Assembly (NCBI RefSeq): GCF_007280415.1 | Contig: NZ_VKKU01000001.1 | Coordinates: forward strand, 62,001-126,000 | From: Sphingorhabdus contaminans | GTDB lineage: Bacteria > Pseudomonadota > Alphaproteobacteria > Sphingomonadales > Sphingomonadaceae | DNA: 64,000 bases | Direction of reading: 5' to 3' | Part shown: piece after piece, positions 7,782-16,336 of the stretch | Numbering within the stretch: position 1 is the stretch's first letter | Layout: the number at the start of each line of letters is the position of its first letter | Program-made: the position numbers and the translations under genes | Notes under the pieces: generated by a model | What the model saw: only the letters and a program-made list of their open reading frames with translations | The model's database searches: none | Told to the model about the DNA's origin: nothing

Positions 7782-8690
7782 ATGCCGCAAAACGCCACCC
7801 TGCCACGCCTGCATCTGCTGCTTGCTTTGGCGGTGATGGCGGTATGGGGCACGAATTTCGTCGTCATCAAACTGGCGCTCGCGCATCTGCCGCCCCTGTG
7901 GCTTGCTACCTTGCGCTTTGCCTGCGCCTTTTTGCCGGCTGCATTCTTTCTGAAACGGCCGTCAGTGCCGCTCACCAATCTGGCCGCTTATGGCATTCTG
8001 ATCGGTTTGGGTCAGTTCGGGCTGCTGTTTCTTGCGATGAAAAGCGACATCACGCCGGGGCTTGCCTCACTGGTTGTGCAGATCCAGGTATTCTTCACCA
8101 TTGCGCTGTCGATGCGGCTGACGGGTGAGCGGGTGCGCGGTTTCCAATGGGTCGCGCTTGCACTGGCGACCAGCGGGCTTGCGGTCATCCTGACCCATTC
8201 GGACGGCAGCGCGACGCCTCTGGGGCTGGGGCTTGTCGTGACCGCCGCCTTTTGCTGGTCCAGCGGGAACATGGTGTCGCGGGCCGCAGGCAAGGTCGAT
8301 ATGCTCGCCTATGTGGTCTGGGCCAGCATCTTTGCCGTCCCGCCCTTGTTCATCCTCGCCCTGCTGTTTGAAGGCGCGCCTGCCTTGATCGCCGGTGCGC
8401 AGGACGCGACGCTGACCACCTGGGCGGCTGTGGTCTGGCAGGCGGTGGGCAATACGATGTTCGGCTATGGCGTCTGGGGCTGGCTGCTCGCCCGGCATCC
8501 CGCGGCAACGGTCGCGCCGATGGCCCTGCTGGTACCGGTGTTCGGCATGGGGGCGTCGGCCCTGTATCTCGGCGAGCCCTTGCAGGGGTGGAAGCTTCTG
8601 GCGGCGGCGCTTGTCATGGGCGGTCTGGCGCTCAGCCTGCTCTGGCCGCGCTACACCGCAAAAAAGATGGCCGCGAACGGCCGACAATGA
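7782..8690 (+). CDS. EamA/DMT-family transporter
   Basis: 302 residues with ten hydrophobic segments in two EamA repeats. The first begins LALAVMAVWGTNFVVIKLAL and contains PPLWLATLRFACAFLPAAFF, the second GLGLVVTAAFCWSSGNMVSR. These are typical of the EamA exporters for amino-acid-like metabolites. Probably the fourth gene of the NTF2-GNAT-nitrilase operon (27-bp gap). Its last codons lie within the 42-bp sequence that is repeated beyond the foreign cassette, so the insertion point touches the 3' end of this gene without breaking it. Confidence 0.88.
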   Translation: MPQNATLPRLHLLLALAVMAVWGTNFVVIKLALAHLPPLWLATLRFACAFLPAAFFLKRPSVPLTNLAAYGILIGLGQFGLLFLAMKSDITPGLASLVVQIQVFFTIALSMRLTGERVRGFQWVALALATSGLAVILTHSDGSATPLGLGLVVTAAFCWSSGNMVSRAAGKVDMLAYVVWASIFAVPPLFILALLFEGAPALIAGAQDATLTTWAAVVWQAVGNTMFGYGVWGWLLARHPAATVAPMALLVPVFGMGASALYLGEPLQGWKLLAAALVMGGLALSLLWPRYTAKKMAANGRQ

Positions 8691-8722
8691 AAAAGGGGCC
8701 GGAGGTTTCCCTCCAGCCCCTT
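8680..8722. repeat. Left copy of duplicated terminator sequence flanking the cassette; contains terminator
   Basis: This segment holds the end of the EamA gene and a hairpin GGGGCCGGAGG / CCTCCAGCCCC with a TTTC loop (8695-8720). It is nearly identical to 11303-11344; the only internal difference I see is one G. Everything between the two copies is AT-rich and unlike the surroundings. Confidence 0.85.
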
Positions 8723-8797
8723 CGTCTATCGTGTTAGTGAGGGCAAGGAACATTGCAGATTTATCGGATCATAAAAGAAGGGATGCTGCGAGTTTAT

Positions 8798-9916
8798 CTA
8801 GCTTTCAAACACATAATGACTCGCATTTGTATTCGGATTAGCGTCGAGTTCCGACGATATAATTTTAGAAATATCTACCTTATCAATGAACTTTTTTAGC
8901 GAAATACGATCATCGAATTCTTTGTTTGAATAACTTTTACATCGAGATTCTAGAAATTTTGCGAAGTTTTGTAACAATGGGATTTTATCGTTGTATAACT
9001 CAATCCATAGAAAATTTCCCATAGTATTTACCTCTAGAAATACCCATTCCCCTTCTGGAGTGACGATAAAGTCAAAGGCGCCAAAATAGATATTTAAGTA
9101 TTCCATTAATATAAATATTTTATTTTCGATGTTTATAGGCGTCTGAATCAAATCATATTTAAGAGAAGACCAATCTTTTGCATTTCTAAAATCAATAGAT
9201 GAATGAGCATCTGATTGAGAATCAATTTTAACGCTATAAATGTTTTTCCCGATTACGGTACATCTAACCTCGTAATCTTTTTTGACTAACTTTTGGTAGA
9301 TTGCGGGGCAAGTTCTTGTGTCTGCGTTTTCCAAATCCGAAAGATTAACTATCGTAGTGGGTAGGGCAAACTCTCTTTGGTCGCTCGAAATCCAGCTTGC
9401 TTGAGAAAGGGGCTTTATGATGCATTGTTCATTCGCACCGCGTTCGACAAAAGATGCTATCTGCTCAGGGTCATTGCTGACCAAAGTCAATGGTATGTTA
9501 AATCCGATACGTGATGCAGCGTCCAACTGGGTAATTTTGCAAATGTTCCAAGAGCTTTTGGGTTCGTTTACTGAAAACGCAGCATTTTCAGAGCCGTAAA
9601 TCTGTAAGGATCGAAATGCACTTGCCCAGTCTCTTAAGGCAGTTTCGACATCGGCTGGGTGGCAAGTGGGATCTGGTATTGCTCTTGGAACGCGTCGAAA
9701 CCAAACGACGTCATAATTAGACATATCAATTTTGCCATTTTCCGAGTCAATCACGGTTTTTGGAAGTTTGTTTCCGCCCGCAAAAAATGAGTAAGTACTT
9801 TTCATCGGAATTGAGGACGATAGGAAATGTGTGACATCGTGTCCAAGCTGTTCCAGTGCCCACTTCACAGCATGTGAATGAAAGTCTCCTGATTTCGAGA
9901 AAATCAAAATTTTCAA
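8798..9916 (-). CDS. ATP-grasp peptide ligase, MvdD/graspetide-synthetase-like
   Basis: 372 residues. The start is a TTG at 9916, 19 bp after the upstream gene's stop; the nearby ATG at 9930 runs into a stop. The N-terminal pre-ATP-grasp part (MKILIFSKSGDFHSHAVKWA, then DVVWFRRVPR at 69-78) and the segment KITQLDAASRIGFNIPLTLV (127-146) match peptide-modifying ATP-grasp enzymes of microviridin-type pathways. Catalytic marks: K168 in CIIKPL, and metal/ATP ligands D282, E295 and N297 in the AFDFIVTPEGEWVFLEVNT region. It should form omega-ester or amide links between Thr/Ser or Lys and Asp/Glu side chains of a precursor. Codon use is far more AT-rich than in the neighbours. Confidence 0.85.
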   Translation of the reverse strand: MKILIFSKSGDFHSHAVKWALEQLGHDVTHFLSSSIPMKSTYSFFAGGNKLPKTVIDSENGKIDMSNYDVVWFRRVPRAIPDPTCHPADVETALRDWASAFRSLQIYGSENAAFSVNEPKSSWNICKITQLDAASRIGFNIPLTLVSNDPEQIASFVERGANEQCIIKPLSQASWISSDQREFALPTTIVNLSDLENADTRTCPAIYQKLVKKDYEVRCTVIGKNIYSVKIDSQSDAHSSIDFRNAKDWSSLKYDLIQTPINIENKIFILMEYLNIYFGAFDFIVTPEGEWVFLEVNTMGNFLWIELYNDKIPLLQNFAKFLESRCKSYSNKEFDDRISLKKFIDKVDISKIISSELDANPNTNASHYVFES

Positions 9917-9934
9917 AAGCTAACACCCATTTGA

Positions 9935-10894
9935 TTAATGCTTTATATTTGGTTCAGCGATGCTGGGTGACGCTGCTAGTTCTTTTTGAGTTGGCACATT
10001 CGCCGCTGACCTAAGAATGTCAGGAATGATTTCATCTTCCGATGGTGCTTTGGAATATGCTCCATCTTCCGCTCTCACCGTTTGAGTGCCGTATATTTGC
10101 TTTTTTCCGATGGCCAATAAATATCTATCCAGGCTAGCTGCTGCGATCCAGGCTGCGTCTGGTTCGTTTCGCATGAGAGCGGTCATGGCAAATGAGTGGG
10201 CCCGTAAATAATCTTGCGGTGTTTCGCTGTGCTGGAAAATAAAGGCCGCGTAATAGAAATCTCTTCCGCTTTTTAATCGATTGTCGTCAATTAATTTGCT
10301 GAGTTGACTGATTCTTAATTGGTCCCTTTTCTTTATTTCCAATTCGGACAAGCGACCGCTTTTGCGATCATTTTGATCGTCCAAAAATAGTTTTCTAACT
10401 TCGTCATTGGAGTCATAATAGACGGTGCGATTATAGCGTTCGGAAATGTCCCAGTTGCCAAGATCGGCAACAGAGCAAGTGCGAATGAGAGTGAAATCTT
10501 CGAACGGAGAATTAATCAAAGATAAGCTAGCCCGCCTGCCGTCCCGAAGTTCAAACTGGAAGTTTTGAGGCCGCTTTTCCGCGCCGTTATGAGCAAAGCT
10601 TACCGTGAGCATTGTAGACGAACTGGTTAACGCGCGCGCTTCACTGTCGATGCGTGTGTTTCCAACGTTGAAAAAACTACGACGAGAAATATTATAAGCC
10701 GAAGGTCTCGTCCATTTTACAGAATATTCTGCTGGCGCAATTTGTGAAATTTCAAACTTCATGATCGCCGTATCGTCAGCAATCAAGACCCACTCCCCTC
10801 GAAGTGTAGATGGGTCGTAGCAAGTCGCAGAATTAGCGTTGCCCGGAGGAGGCATCGCAACCAGAAAGACTAACGATAGAGCATTTGGGAACAT
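9935..10894 (-). CDS. Exported hypothetical protein with DUF6624-like C-terminus
   Basis: 319 residues. A signal peptide is visible (SLVFLVAMPPPGNANSA, cleavage near residue 23). The N-terminal half is probably a beta-rich domain (LRGEWVLIADDTAIMKFEIS). The C-terminal part (about residues 230-275) contains SLDRYLLAIGKKQIYGTQ, which resembles the closing motif of DUF6624 proteins. It lies between the candidate precursor and the ATP-grasp gene in one minus-strand operon, so a role in maturation, perception or immunity for the peptide is plausible, but no catalytic motif is recognised. AT-rich like the rest of the cassette. Confidence 0.7.
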   Translation of the reverse strand: MFPNALSLVFLVAMPPPGNANSATCYDPSTLRGEWVLIADDTAIMKFEISQIAPAEYSVKWTRPSAYNISRRSFFNVGNTRIDSEARALTSSSTMLTVSFAHNGAEKRPQNFQFELRDGRRASLSLINSPFEDFTLIRTCSVADLGNWDISERYNRTVYYDSNDEVRKLFLDDQNDRKSGRLSELEIKKRDQLRISQLSKLIDDNRLKSGRDFYYAAFIFQHSETPQDYLRAHSFAMTALMRNEPDAAWIAAASLDRYLLAIGKKQIYGTQTVRAEDGAYSKAPSEDEIIPDILRSAANVPTQKELAASPSIAEPNIKH

Positions 10895-10976
10895 GGAGAA
10901 CAGCTTTCCAAAGTAAGTCCCGTGCGTATTCTATCAATGAGATGCCCAGTGAACGAACTGAGCATCTCAGTCTATC

Positions 10977-11156
10977 TCACTGGTCAAATTGCCGTTCGGA
11001 GTCACCATTTGGGCCCGTATTTGTTGGTACAGTCACTTCTGTAACAAAAGTGGGTTCTGAAAAGGGTCCGCCGCCACTAACTTGCGAAGCTTCGCAATCA
11101 TTAAGTTCAACCGCGAGTGAACGAGTAATGATACGTTGGCTGTTAGACTGAATCAT
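10977..11156 (-). CDS. Candidate graspetide precursor peptide
   Basis: 59 residues from the ATG at 11156, with AAAGG about nine bases upstream; an upstream in-frame extension to 11219 lacks a ribosome-binding site. The leader (1-29) has the double-glycine type end: TRSLAVELNDCEASQVSGG. The putative core (30-59) is rich in hydroxyl donors and acid acceptors. T36, T39, T42 and T45 are spaced exactly three residues apart, with T47 and S33/S53 in addition; acceptors are E34, E40, D52, E54 and D58. This is what an ATP-grasp ester/amide-forming enzyme would act on. No C39 peptidase or exporter lies nearby, so maturation after GG would need a remote enzyme. Confidence 0.75.
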   Translation of the reverse strand: MIQSNSQRIITRSLAVELNDCEASQVSGGGPFSEPTFVTEVTVPTNTGPNGDSERQFDQ

Positions 11157-11199
11157 GGTGCTACCTTTCAATAGGATCACAGCGGTTGCTACAGAAAGA

Positions 11200-11227
11200 A
11201 AGCTAAACCAAAGTAACATAGTGTCAA
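11200..11227 (-). promoter_or_regulatory. Candidate promoter of the precursor operon
   Basis: On the minus strand TTGACA (11227-11222) is followed after 16 bases by TAGCTT (11205-11200), within an AT-rich stretch and about 40 bp before the precursor start. The -35 match is perfect, the -10 is moderate. Confidence 0.4.
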
Positions 11228-11302
11228 TATGTTAAATATTCAAAAATTTACAAAAGTTTGTTTGAAAGCCGTAATTGAATATGCACCACGGAAATTTAAG
11301 GC

Positions 11303-11344
11303 GCCGACAATGAAAAAGGGCCGGAGGTTTCCCTCCAGCCCCTC
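11303..11344. repeat. Right copy of duplicated terminator sequence; serves as rplA terminator
   Basis: Near-exact copy of 8680-8722, with the hairpin GGGCCGGAGG (11318-11327) / CCTCCAGCCC (11332-11341) and TTTC loop. It lies 23 bp beyond the rplA stop, so it terminates rplA on the minus strand. Confidence 0.85.
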
Positions 11345-11366
11345 ATTCTAATTCTGCTGTTCGCGC

Positions 11367-12062
11367 TTAGGCGCCGGCAACGTCGGCCAGATTGACCTTC
11401 AGGCCTGGGCCCATCGAAGAGCTGATGGCAACCTTGCGGAGGTACTTGCCCTTCGAACCGCTTGGCTTGCTCTTGATTACCGCATCGACCAGCGCGTCGA
11501 AATTCTTGCGCAGGTCGGCGTCGGAGAAGCTCTTCTTGCCGATGCCGCTGTGGATGATGCCCTGCTTTTCAACGCGGAACTCAACCTGGCCTGCCTTGGC
11601 AGCCTTGACGGCTTCGGCAACGTCCATCGTAACCGTGCCCAGCTTCGGGTTTGGCATCAGGCCCTTGGGGCCCAGTGTCTTACCGAGACGGCCAACGATA
11701 CCCATCATGTCCGGCGTCGCGATGACGCGGTCATAATCGAGGTTACCGGCGAGCATGTCTTCCATCAGGTCTTCGGCACCTACCTTGTCGGCACCAGCAG
11801 CAGTTGCTGCTTCGGCCTTGTCGGCACGTGCGAATACGGCAACCTTCATTTCCTTGCCGGTACCGGCAGGAAGCGAAACCATGCCACGGACCATCTGGTC
11901 GGCGTGACGCGGGTCAACGCCCAGGTTCAACGCAACTTCGATCGTTTCGTCAAACTTGGCGGTCGCCAGTTCCTTGATGGTCTTCAGCGCTTCGTCAACG
12001 CCGTAAAGCTTTTCACGGTCGAGATGTGCGAGCGACTTTGCTTTCTTGGTCAGCTTGGCCAT
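11367..12062 (-). CDS. rplA: 50S ribosomal protein L1
   Basis: 231 residues from the ATG at 12062 ([11 protein letters not shown]). A longer upstream reading frame overlaps rplK and is not used. L1 binds 23S rRNA at the E-site stalk and can repress the L11 operon. Family marks: [23 protein letters not shown], the loop [15 protein letters not shown], and [18 protein letters not shown]. The start lies 4 bp after the rplK stop. Its usual partners rplJ-rplL are about 6 kb further on the same strand. Confidence 0.97.
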   Translation of the reverse strand: MAKLTKKAKSLAHLDREKLYGVDEALKTIKELATAKFDETIEVALNLGVDPRHADQMVRGMVSLPAGTGKEMKVAVFARADKAEAATAAGADKVGAEDLMEDMLAGNLDYDRVIATPDMMGIVGRLGKTLGPKGLMPNPKLGTVTMDVAEAVKAAKAGQVEFRVEKQGIIHSGIGKKSFSDADLRKNFDALVDAVIKSKPSGSKGKYLRKVAISSSMGPGLKVNLADVAGA

Positions 12063-12066
12063 TGGT

Positions 12067-12498
12067 TCAGCCCTCCACAACTTCGAGGCCCATGGCAATT
12101 GCCGAGCCTGCGATGATTTTTACAGCCGCGTCCATGTCGTTCGCGTTGAGGTCAGCCATCTTCAGGGTGGCGACTTCTTCGAGCTGCTTGCGGGTGATCT
12201 TTCCTGCGGAAACCTTGCCAGGCTCTTTCGAACCGGACTTCATGCCCAGAACCTTCTTGATCAGATAGGTTGCAGGCGGCGATTTCATCACGAAGGTGAA
12301 GCTCTTGTCCGCGAAAACGGTGATCTTGGTTGGAATCGGCGTGCCTTTTTCCATGTCGCCCGTGGCGGCATTGAACTGCTTGCAGAATTCCATGATGTTG
12401 ACGCCGCGCTGACCCAGTGCAGGGCCGATCGGCGGGGAGGGGGTGGCAGAACCTGCAGGAACCTGCAGGCCGATATAGCCGTCAATCTTCTTGGCCAT
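12067..12498 (-). CDS. rplK: 50S ribosomal protein L11
   Basis: 143 residues, normal length, from the ATG at 12498 preceded by AAAGGAGG. It carries [38 protein letters not shown], and the C-terminal rRNA-binding domain with [20 protein letters not shown] and an [11 protein letters not shown] ending. L11 forms the GTPase-associated centre and is needed for stringent sensing by RelA-type enzymes. First gene of rplK-rplA. Confidence 0.97.
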   Translation of the reverse strand: MAKKIDGYIGLQVPAGSATPSPPIGPALGQRGVNIMEFCKQFNAATGDMEKGTPIPTKITVFADKSFTFVMKSPPATYLIKKVLGMKSGSKEPGKVSAGKITRKQLEEVATLKMADLNANDMDAAVKIIAGSAIAMGLEVVEG

Positions 12499-12739
12499 CA
12501 GTGGCCTCCTTTCATTCTTTCTCCGCCTTTGCATGGGCATCGGCGGATCAAATTAAGCGGTCAAACGGCGATTCCGAAAAATGCCTCCCGCACGGTTTTT
12601 CCCCCGGGCGAACCAGGAGGAAGCGGGCCGATAGCCGAAGTTGGCGCAAAAGGAAAGACCTTTAAATTGGGACAGGACATACCGGTCATTGACGCCCCGC
12701 CGCACCTTGTTATGGCAGTACTTTGAACGGAGACGTGGC

Positions 12740-14035
12740 TTGGACAGTTTTCCCGGTGCAATTTCGGCATGGTGGCACCGCCATCTGCCCAAAATGACAC
12801 TAGCGACGCTCTCGCTGCTGATCATCGCGATGGTGTTTGTCTTCCTTCAGGCCACGGCAAAGGAAAGGGAGGCGCGTGCCGAAGCCACGGCGGTGATCGA
12901 TATCCTTGCCGACCTGCGCGATGTCGTGCGGACCGGAGTCGATGCGGAAACCGGTTCACGCGGCTACATATTGACCGAAGACCCGACTTTTCTTGAGCCC
13001 TATGACCGGGCGCGCAGCATATGGCTGACGGATATCGACCGGCTCGAATCCAAATTCGACCTTCTGGGCGAAGATGAAAATGTTCTTGCCGCCCAACGCA
13101 TACGCGATCTGGCGAAAAAGAAACTGGATTTCATGGGCAAGGTCGTCGCCCTGACCCGGCAGGGGCAGCGCGACGTTGCCATTGCCGAGATCAAGACGAA
13201 ATATGGCAAGCTCCTGCTCGACAATATCCGCGAAATTGTGCGGGATCTGGAAATCAGGGAACGGCAGAAACTGGCCCAGTCGGTCGATCGGGTCGACACC
13301 ACCGAATATGGCATTACCGCAACGCTGATCGGCCTCATGCTGTTGATTATCGGGCTCGCCTATTTTAGCTTCCGTCAGGAACGCCGGGCCAGCCGTGTCG
13401 CCTTGCTCGATCAGGAGGCGCTGCTGCTTCGGCAAGGCAAGGAGCAGGCCGATCTGGTGGCGCGGGAATTGAACCACCGGGTCAAAAACCTGTTCGCGGT
13501 GATCCTGTCGCTCATCACCCTGTCGGCGCGGGGTGAAAATGATGTGCCCTCGACCGTGAAGAAGATCCGCGACCGTATCCACGCGCTTTCGCTGGCGCAT
13601 TCGGTCAGCCAGGGCACGTCGGATATCAATTCGGTGGATATACGGGAGCTTCTGTCTGCGACGCTTGCTCCATATCAGGATACGCAGAATCCCATCAGCT
13701 ATGATGGCCCGCAGATAAATCTGCCGACAGCCGCCATGACGCCGCTGGGTCTGATCATGCATGAACTGGCGACCAACGCCCTCAAATATGGCGCTCTTTC
13801 GGTGCCGGAAGGATCAATAACGATCCGCTGGGAAGCAGGAAAAAGCGCAGACGGCACGCAAATCGCGCTCTATTGGGTGGAGCAAGGGGGCCCATGTCCG
13901 CAAGCGGACGGCGCGCAAGGGTTCGGATCGTCAATGATCGCGGCGTCGGCGCAACAGCTTGGCGGGCATGTGGAACATCATTGGCATGCACAAGGTTTAG
14001 AGGTAAATCTCCGTTTTCCCCTCGCAAGCCCATAG
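12740..14035 (+). CDS. CHASE3-domain HWE-family sensor histidine kinase
   Basis: 431 residues from a TTG at 12740 with GGAGACG upstream; the frame is open earlier (12641). One membrane helix (LATLSLLIIAMVFVFLQATA), a periplasmic CHASE3-like helical domain with the typical GVDAETGSRGYILTEDPTFL, a second helix (ATLIGLMLLIIGLAYF), then the kinase core. The phosphoacceptor is in ARELNHRVKNLFAVILSL, the N box in HELATNALKYGALS, and the HWE-type end is ALYWVEQGGP followed by GFGSSMI. The next gene is a single-domain receiver, its probable partner. The ligand is unknown; such kinases often feed general-stress or light pathways in alphaproteobacteria. Confidence 0.88.
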   Translation: MDSFPGAISAWWHRHLPKMTLATLSLLIIAMVFVFLQATAKEREARAEATAVIDILADLRDVVRTGVDAETGSRGYILTEDPTFLEPYDRARSIWLTDIDRLESKFDLLGEDENVLAAQRIRDLAKKKLDFMGKVVALTRQGQRDVAIAEIKTKYGKLLLDNIREIVRDLEIRERQKLAQSVDRVDTTEYGITATLIGLMLLIIGLAYFSFRQERRASRVALLDQEALLLRQGKEQADLVARELNHRVKNLFAVILSLITLSARGENDVPSTVKKIRDRIHALSLAHSVSQGTSDINSVDIRELLSATLAPYQDTQNPISYDGPQINLPTAAMTPLGLIMHELATNALKYGALSVPEGSITIRWEAGKSADGTQIALYWVEQGGPCPQADGAQGFGSSMIAASAQQLGGHVEHHWHAQGLEVNLRFPLASP

Positions 14036-14080
14036 GTCGCGATCGGACCATCGCGGGCGCAGCATAGATTTGGATGGATC

Positions 14081-14527
14081 ATGATGCAGTTTTCATCGGG
14101 GCAGGACCAGTGCAGTGGCGCACCCCACGGCCAGATTTTTGATCATGACGACGACGGGGAGAAGGGGCGGCTCGGGAATCTGCGTATCCTGCTTGCCGAG
14201 GACGAGATTTTTGTCTCCATGGCGCTGGAAGCGGAGCTGATGGCAGAAGGGGCCGAGATATTGGGGCCGGTCATGACGCTAGCACAGGGTATCGAACTGA
14301 TCGATTCCGGTGTCGAAATGGATGGCGCGATACTGGACGTCAATCTGGGGGATGCGCTGGTGTTTCCGATGGCGGAAATCTTGCGCGACCGGGGCGTACC
14401 GATCATCTTCCACACCGCGCTGGGCGAGCGGGACGAATTCGCCCGCGATTTTCCCGACGCCGGCGTCTGCGTCAAGCCGACATTGCCGCAGGATCTGATC
14501 GGCCAGGCCGCAGCACGGTTCAGCTGA
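14081..14527 (+). CDS. Single-domain response regulator (CheY-like receiver)
   Basis: 148 residues: a 30-residue acidic, Asp-rich N-terminal tail (IFDHDDDGEKG) followed by one receiver domain and no output domain. Phosphorylation-site features: the acidic pair in LLAEDEIFVS, phosphoacceptor Asp in GAILDVNLGD, the Thr in FHTALGE and the Lys in VCVKPTLP. It lies 45 bp after the HWE kinase and should be its substrate or a relay protein. Confidence 0.9.
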   Translation: MMQFSSGQDQCSGAPHGQIFDHDDDGEKGRLGNLRILLAEDEIFVSMALEAELMAEGAEILGPVMTLAQGIELIDSGVEMDGAILDVNLGDALVFPMAEILRDRGVPIIFHTALGERDEFARDFPDAGVCVKPTLPQDLIGQAAARFS

Positions 14528-14557
14528 AAACAGCCGCACCGCGCTGGCGTTTAAGGC

Positions 14558-15055
14558 TTATTTCTTGGCGGCGTCTTTCGCGCGTTCCTTTTCAAGCTGA
14601 TCAACCGTTTTCAGTTTCAGCTTTGCCGATTTTTCATCGAAGGTCGCCTTGTCGCTGGGCGCGATATTCGGACGTCCGGCCACAACACCCATGCCGATGC
14701 CGCATTTGACATAGTAGGTTTCGCCGGATTCGATTTCCATGTTCAGCGTATCGGTGGTTTCCGAATGGGTGGTAAAGACATGCTTGCCGGGCTCGAACGC
14801 CTGGATGAAATATTTGCCGTTTCCAAGGCCACCGATCAGGGCGCCATTCTCACGCACATTGCATCCAAGGGCCATGCCCATCATGGAGCCGGGGCGGAAA
14901 AATACGACCTGCCCTTTGCCAGCCGGAGGTGCGTCAACGACCACAGCCGTTTTTGCGGCAGCCGCCTTGTCCTTTGCTATGGCAGGTGCAGTGACCGGAC
15001 CGACCGCCAATGCAATGGCAAGCGTCGCCAACAGGGTAATCTTGTTTTTTGTCAT
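14558..15055 (-). CDS. Exported DUF2846-like protein
   Basis: 165 residues with a Sec signal peptide (LLATLAIALAVGPVTAPAIA, cleavage near residue 27). The mature part has GKGQVVFFRPGSMMGMALGCNVRENG, a glycine-rich GGLGNGKYFIQAFEPGKH segment and ESGETYYVKCGIG, the beta-sandwich (PEGA/DUF2846-like) pattern. The tail is Lys-rich. Its ATG overlaps the stop of the upstream gene (15052-15055), so the two exported proteins are co-translated. Function unknown. Confidence 0.7.
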   Translation of the reverse strand: MTKNKITLLATLAIALAVGPVTAPAIAKDKAAAAKTAVVVDAPPAGKGQVVFFRPGSMMGMALGCNVRENGALIGGLGNGKYFIQAFEPGKHVFTTHSETTDTLNMEIESGETYYVKCGIGMGVVAGRPNIAPSDKATFDEKSAKLKLKTVDQLEKERAKDAAKK

Positions 15056-15639
15056 GGTTTTCCCTCTTCCTTCGTGATCGGCCCGCTGGGTATGATGCGG
15101 ACATCTTGTGATAGTTTTGCGGTCGCGGGCATTCCGGCGGGAATGTCGACCTGACCGCCCGTAATGAACAGCGCAAGCGCCGATGAAATGGCGGCACTCG
15201 CCACAATCGCGGCACCGGAATTATTGTCGCCGGTCATGTCGGCGCCATATTTCAGGCTGCGCAGGGGCAATTTTGTGCCTTCATAATCCAGATAGCGGGC
15301 CGCAATGATCAACTCGCCCGCCTTGCCGGCCGCCCGTGCACGCGCCGCGTGGATAACCTCGCCCTGACCGGTCGCGCCGGCCGGGATGATGACCTTTCCG
15401 TCCAGCGTAATCGGCGCACGCAGCCGGATGGCGAACATCTGCCCGATCTTGCTGGTCTTGGAATTCAGCGCTTCGGTTATTTCGATGCTGACAGGATGCA
15501 TCGCAGGAAGGGTGATGGCATTATCGGCCTCGGCCGTATCCGGCGCAGTTTCCTGGGAAGAGACGCTTTGGGTGCTTTCCTGGCCAAAGGCCATGGCAGA
15601 CATGGCCAGCAGCCACGCGCACATAAGATAAAGCTTCAC
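15052..15639 (-). CDS. Exported hypothetical protein with a VirB10/TrbI-like beta segment
   Basis: 195 residues with a signal peptide ([17 protein letters not shown]). The middle part ([20 protein letters not shown], then [20 protein letters not shown], then [14 protein letters not shown]) resembles the barrel strands of VirB10/TrbI-like proteins and of general SH3-like periplasmic domains. The C-terminus has a glycine/alanine-rich hydrophobic stretch ([20 protein letters not shown]). It is first in a two-gene operon with the DUF2846-like gene, placed between nusG and rplK, where ribosomal genes normally continue. Function unknown. Confidence 0.65.
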   Translation of the reverse strand: MKLYLMCAWLLAMSAMAFGQESTQSVSSQETAPDTAEADNAITLPAMHPVSIEITEALNSKTSKIGQMFAIRLRAPITLDGKVIIPAGATGQGEVIHAARARAAGKAGELIIAARYLDYEGTKLPLRSLKYGADMTGDNNSGAAIVASAAISSALALFITGGQVDIPAGMPATAKLSQDVRIIPSGPITKEEGKP

Positions 15640-15772
15640 GAAATGCCCCCCATTTAGGGTGTATCTGCCATCTGGATGGGGACAAATCCAGCGATATTAT
15701 TGCCGGGGCCAGTCTGGTGGGCCGGTCAAAACCCATTGGCCGCACATCAGGCAGCCAATGGGTTCGATTGCA

Positions 15773-16309
15773 TTATTTCATCAATTCGACTTCTTCGAAG
15801 TCCAGCTCGACCGGTGTGGCGCGGCCAAAGATCGAAACCGATACCTTGACGCGGTTCTTGTCGAAATCGAGTTCCTCGACCAGACCGTTGAAGCTTGCGA
15901 ACGGGCCGCCCAATACCTTGACCTGATCGCCGATTTCGTAATCGACCGACACGCGCTTCTTCGGCGCGGCTTCCAGTTCCTGCTTGGTATTCAGAATGCG
16001 TGCAGCTTCGGCTTCGCTGATCGGCTGCGGCTTGTTGCCCGCGCCGAGGAAACCGGTCACCTTCGGGGTGTTTTTGACGAGGTGATAGACATCGTCATTC
16101 ATGTTCAGCTTGGCCAGCACATAGCCGGGGAAGAATTTGCGTTCCGCCTTGATCTTCTTGCCACGGCGCACTTCGGTCACCTGTTCGGTCGGAACCTCGA
16201 CGGCTTCGACCAGTTGCGAAAGGCCAATGCGCTCCGCTTCGGCGAGTATCTGGTCACGGACCTTGTTTTCAAAGCCCGAATAAGCGTGAATGATGTACCA
16301 GCGTGCCAT
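15773..16309 (-). CDS. nusG: Transcription termination/antitermination protein NusG
   Basis: 178 residues: NGN domain from [20 protein letters not shown] to about residue 110, including [14 protein letters not shown] and the VTGFLG turn, then a KOW domain ([21 protein letters not shown]). It links RNA polymerase to Rho or the ribosome. It lies 27 bp after secE, the normal order. rplK is about 3.3 kb further instead of immediately downstream. Confidence 0.97.
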   Translation of the reverse strand: MARWYIIHAYSGFENKVRDQILAEAERIGLSQLVEAVEVPTEQVTEVRRGKKIKAERKFFPGYVLAKLNMNDDVYHLVKNTPKVTGFLGAGNKPQPISEAEAARILNTKQELEAAPKKRVSVDYEIGDQVKVLGGPFASFNGLVEELDFDKNRVKVSVSIFGRATPVELDFEEVELMK

Positions 16310-16336
16310 ATCTTCTATTCTTTTCTCTTGCCGCGC

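Larger units (their letters stand above)
8723..11302. mobile_element. AT-rich inserted cassette carrying a graspetide-like gene cluster
   Basis: About 2.6 kb between two direct copies of a terminator. Base composition changes abruptly: the coding sequences here are rich in AAA, ATT, TTT and AAT codons, while both flanks are GC-rich. It contains three genes, all minus strand: precursor peptide, exported DUF6624-like protein and ATP-grasp ligase. No transposase or integrase is present, so insertion by recombination through the repeat is inferred. Confidence 0.7.

Noticed and set aside
10885-11151. 88-codon plus-strand open frame over the precursor gene
   Set aside because: Antisense to the candidate precursor; the minus-strand reading has a leader, a double glycine and a ribosome-binding site.
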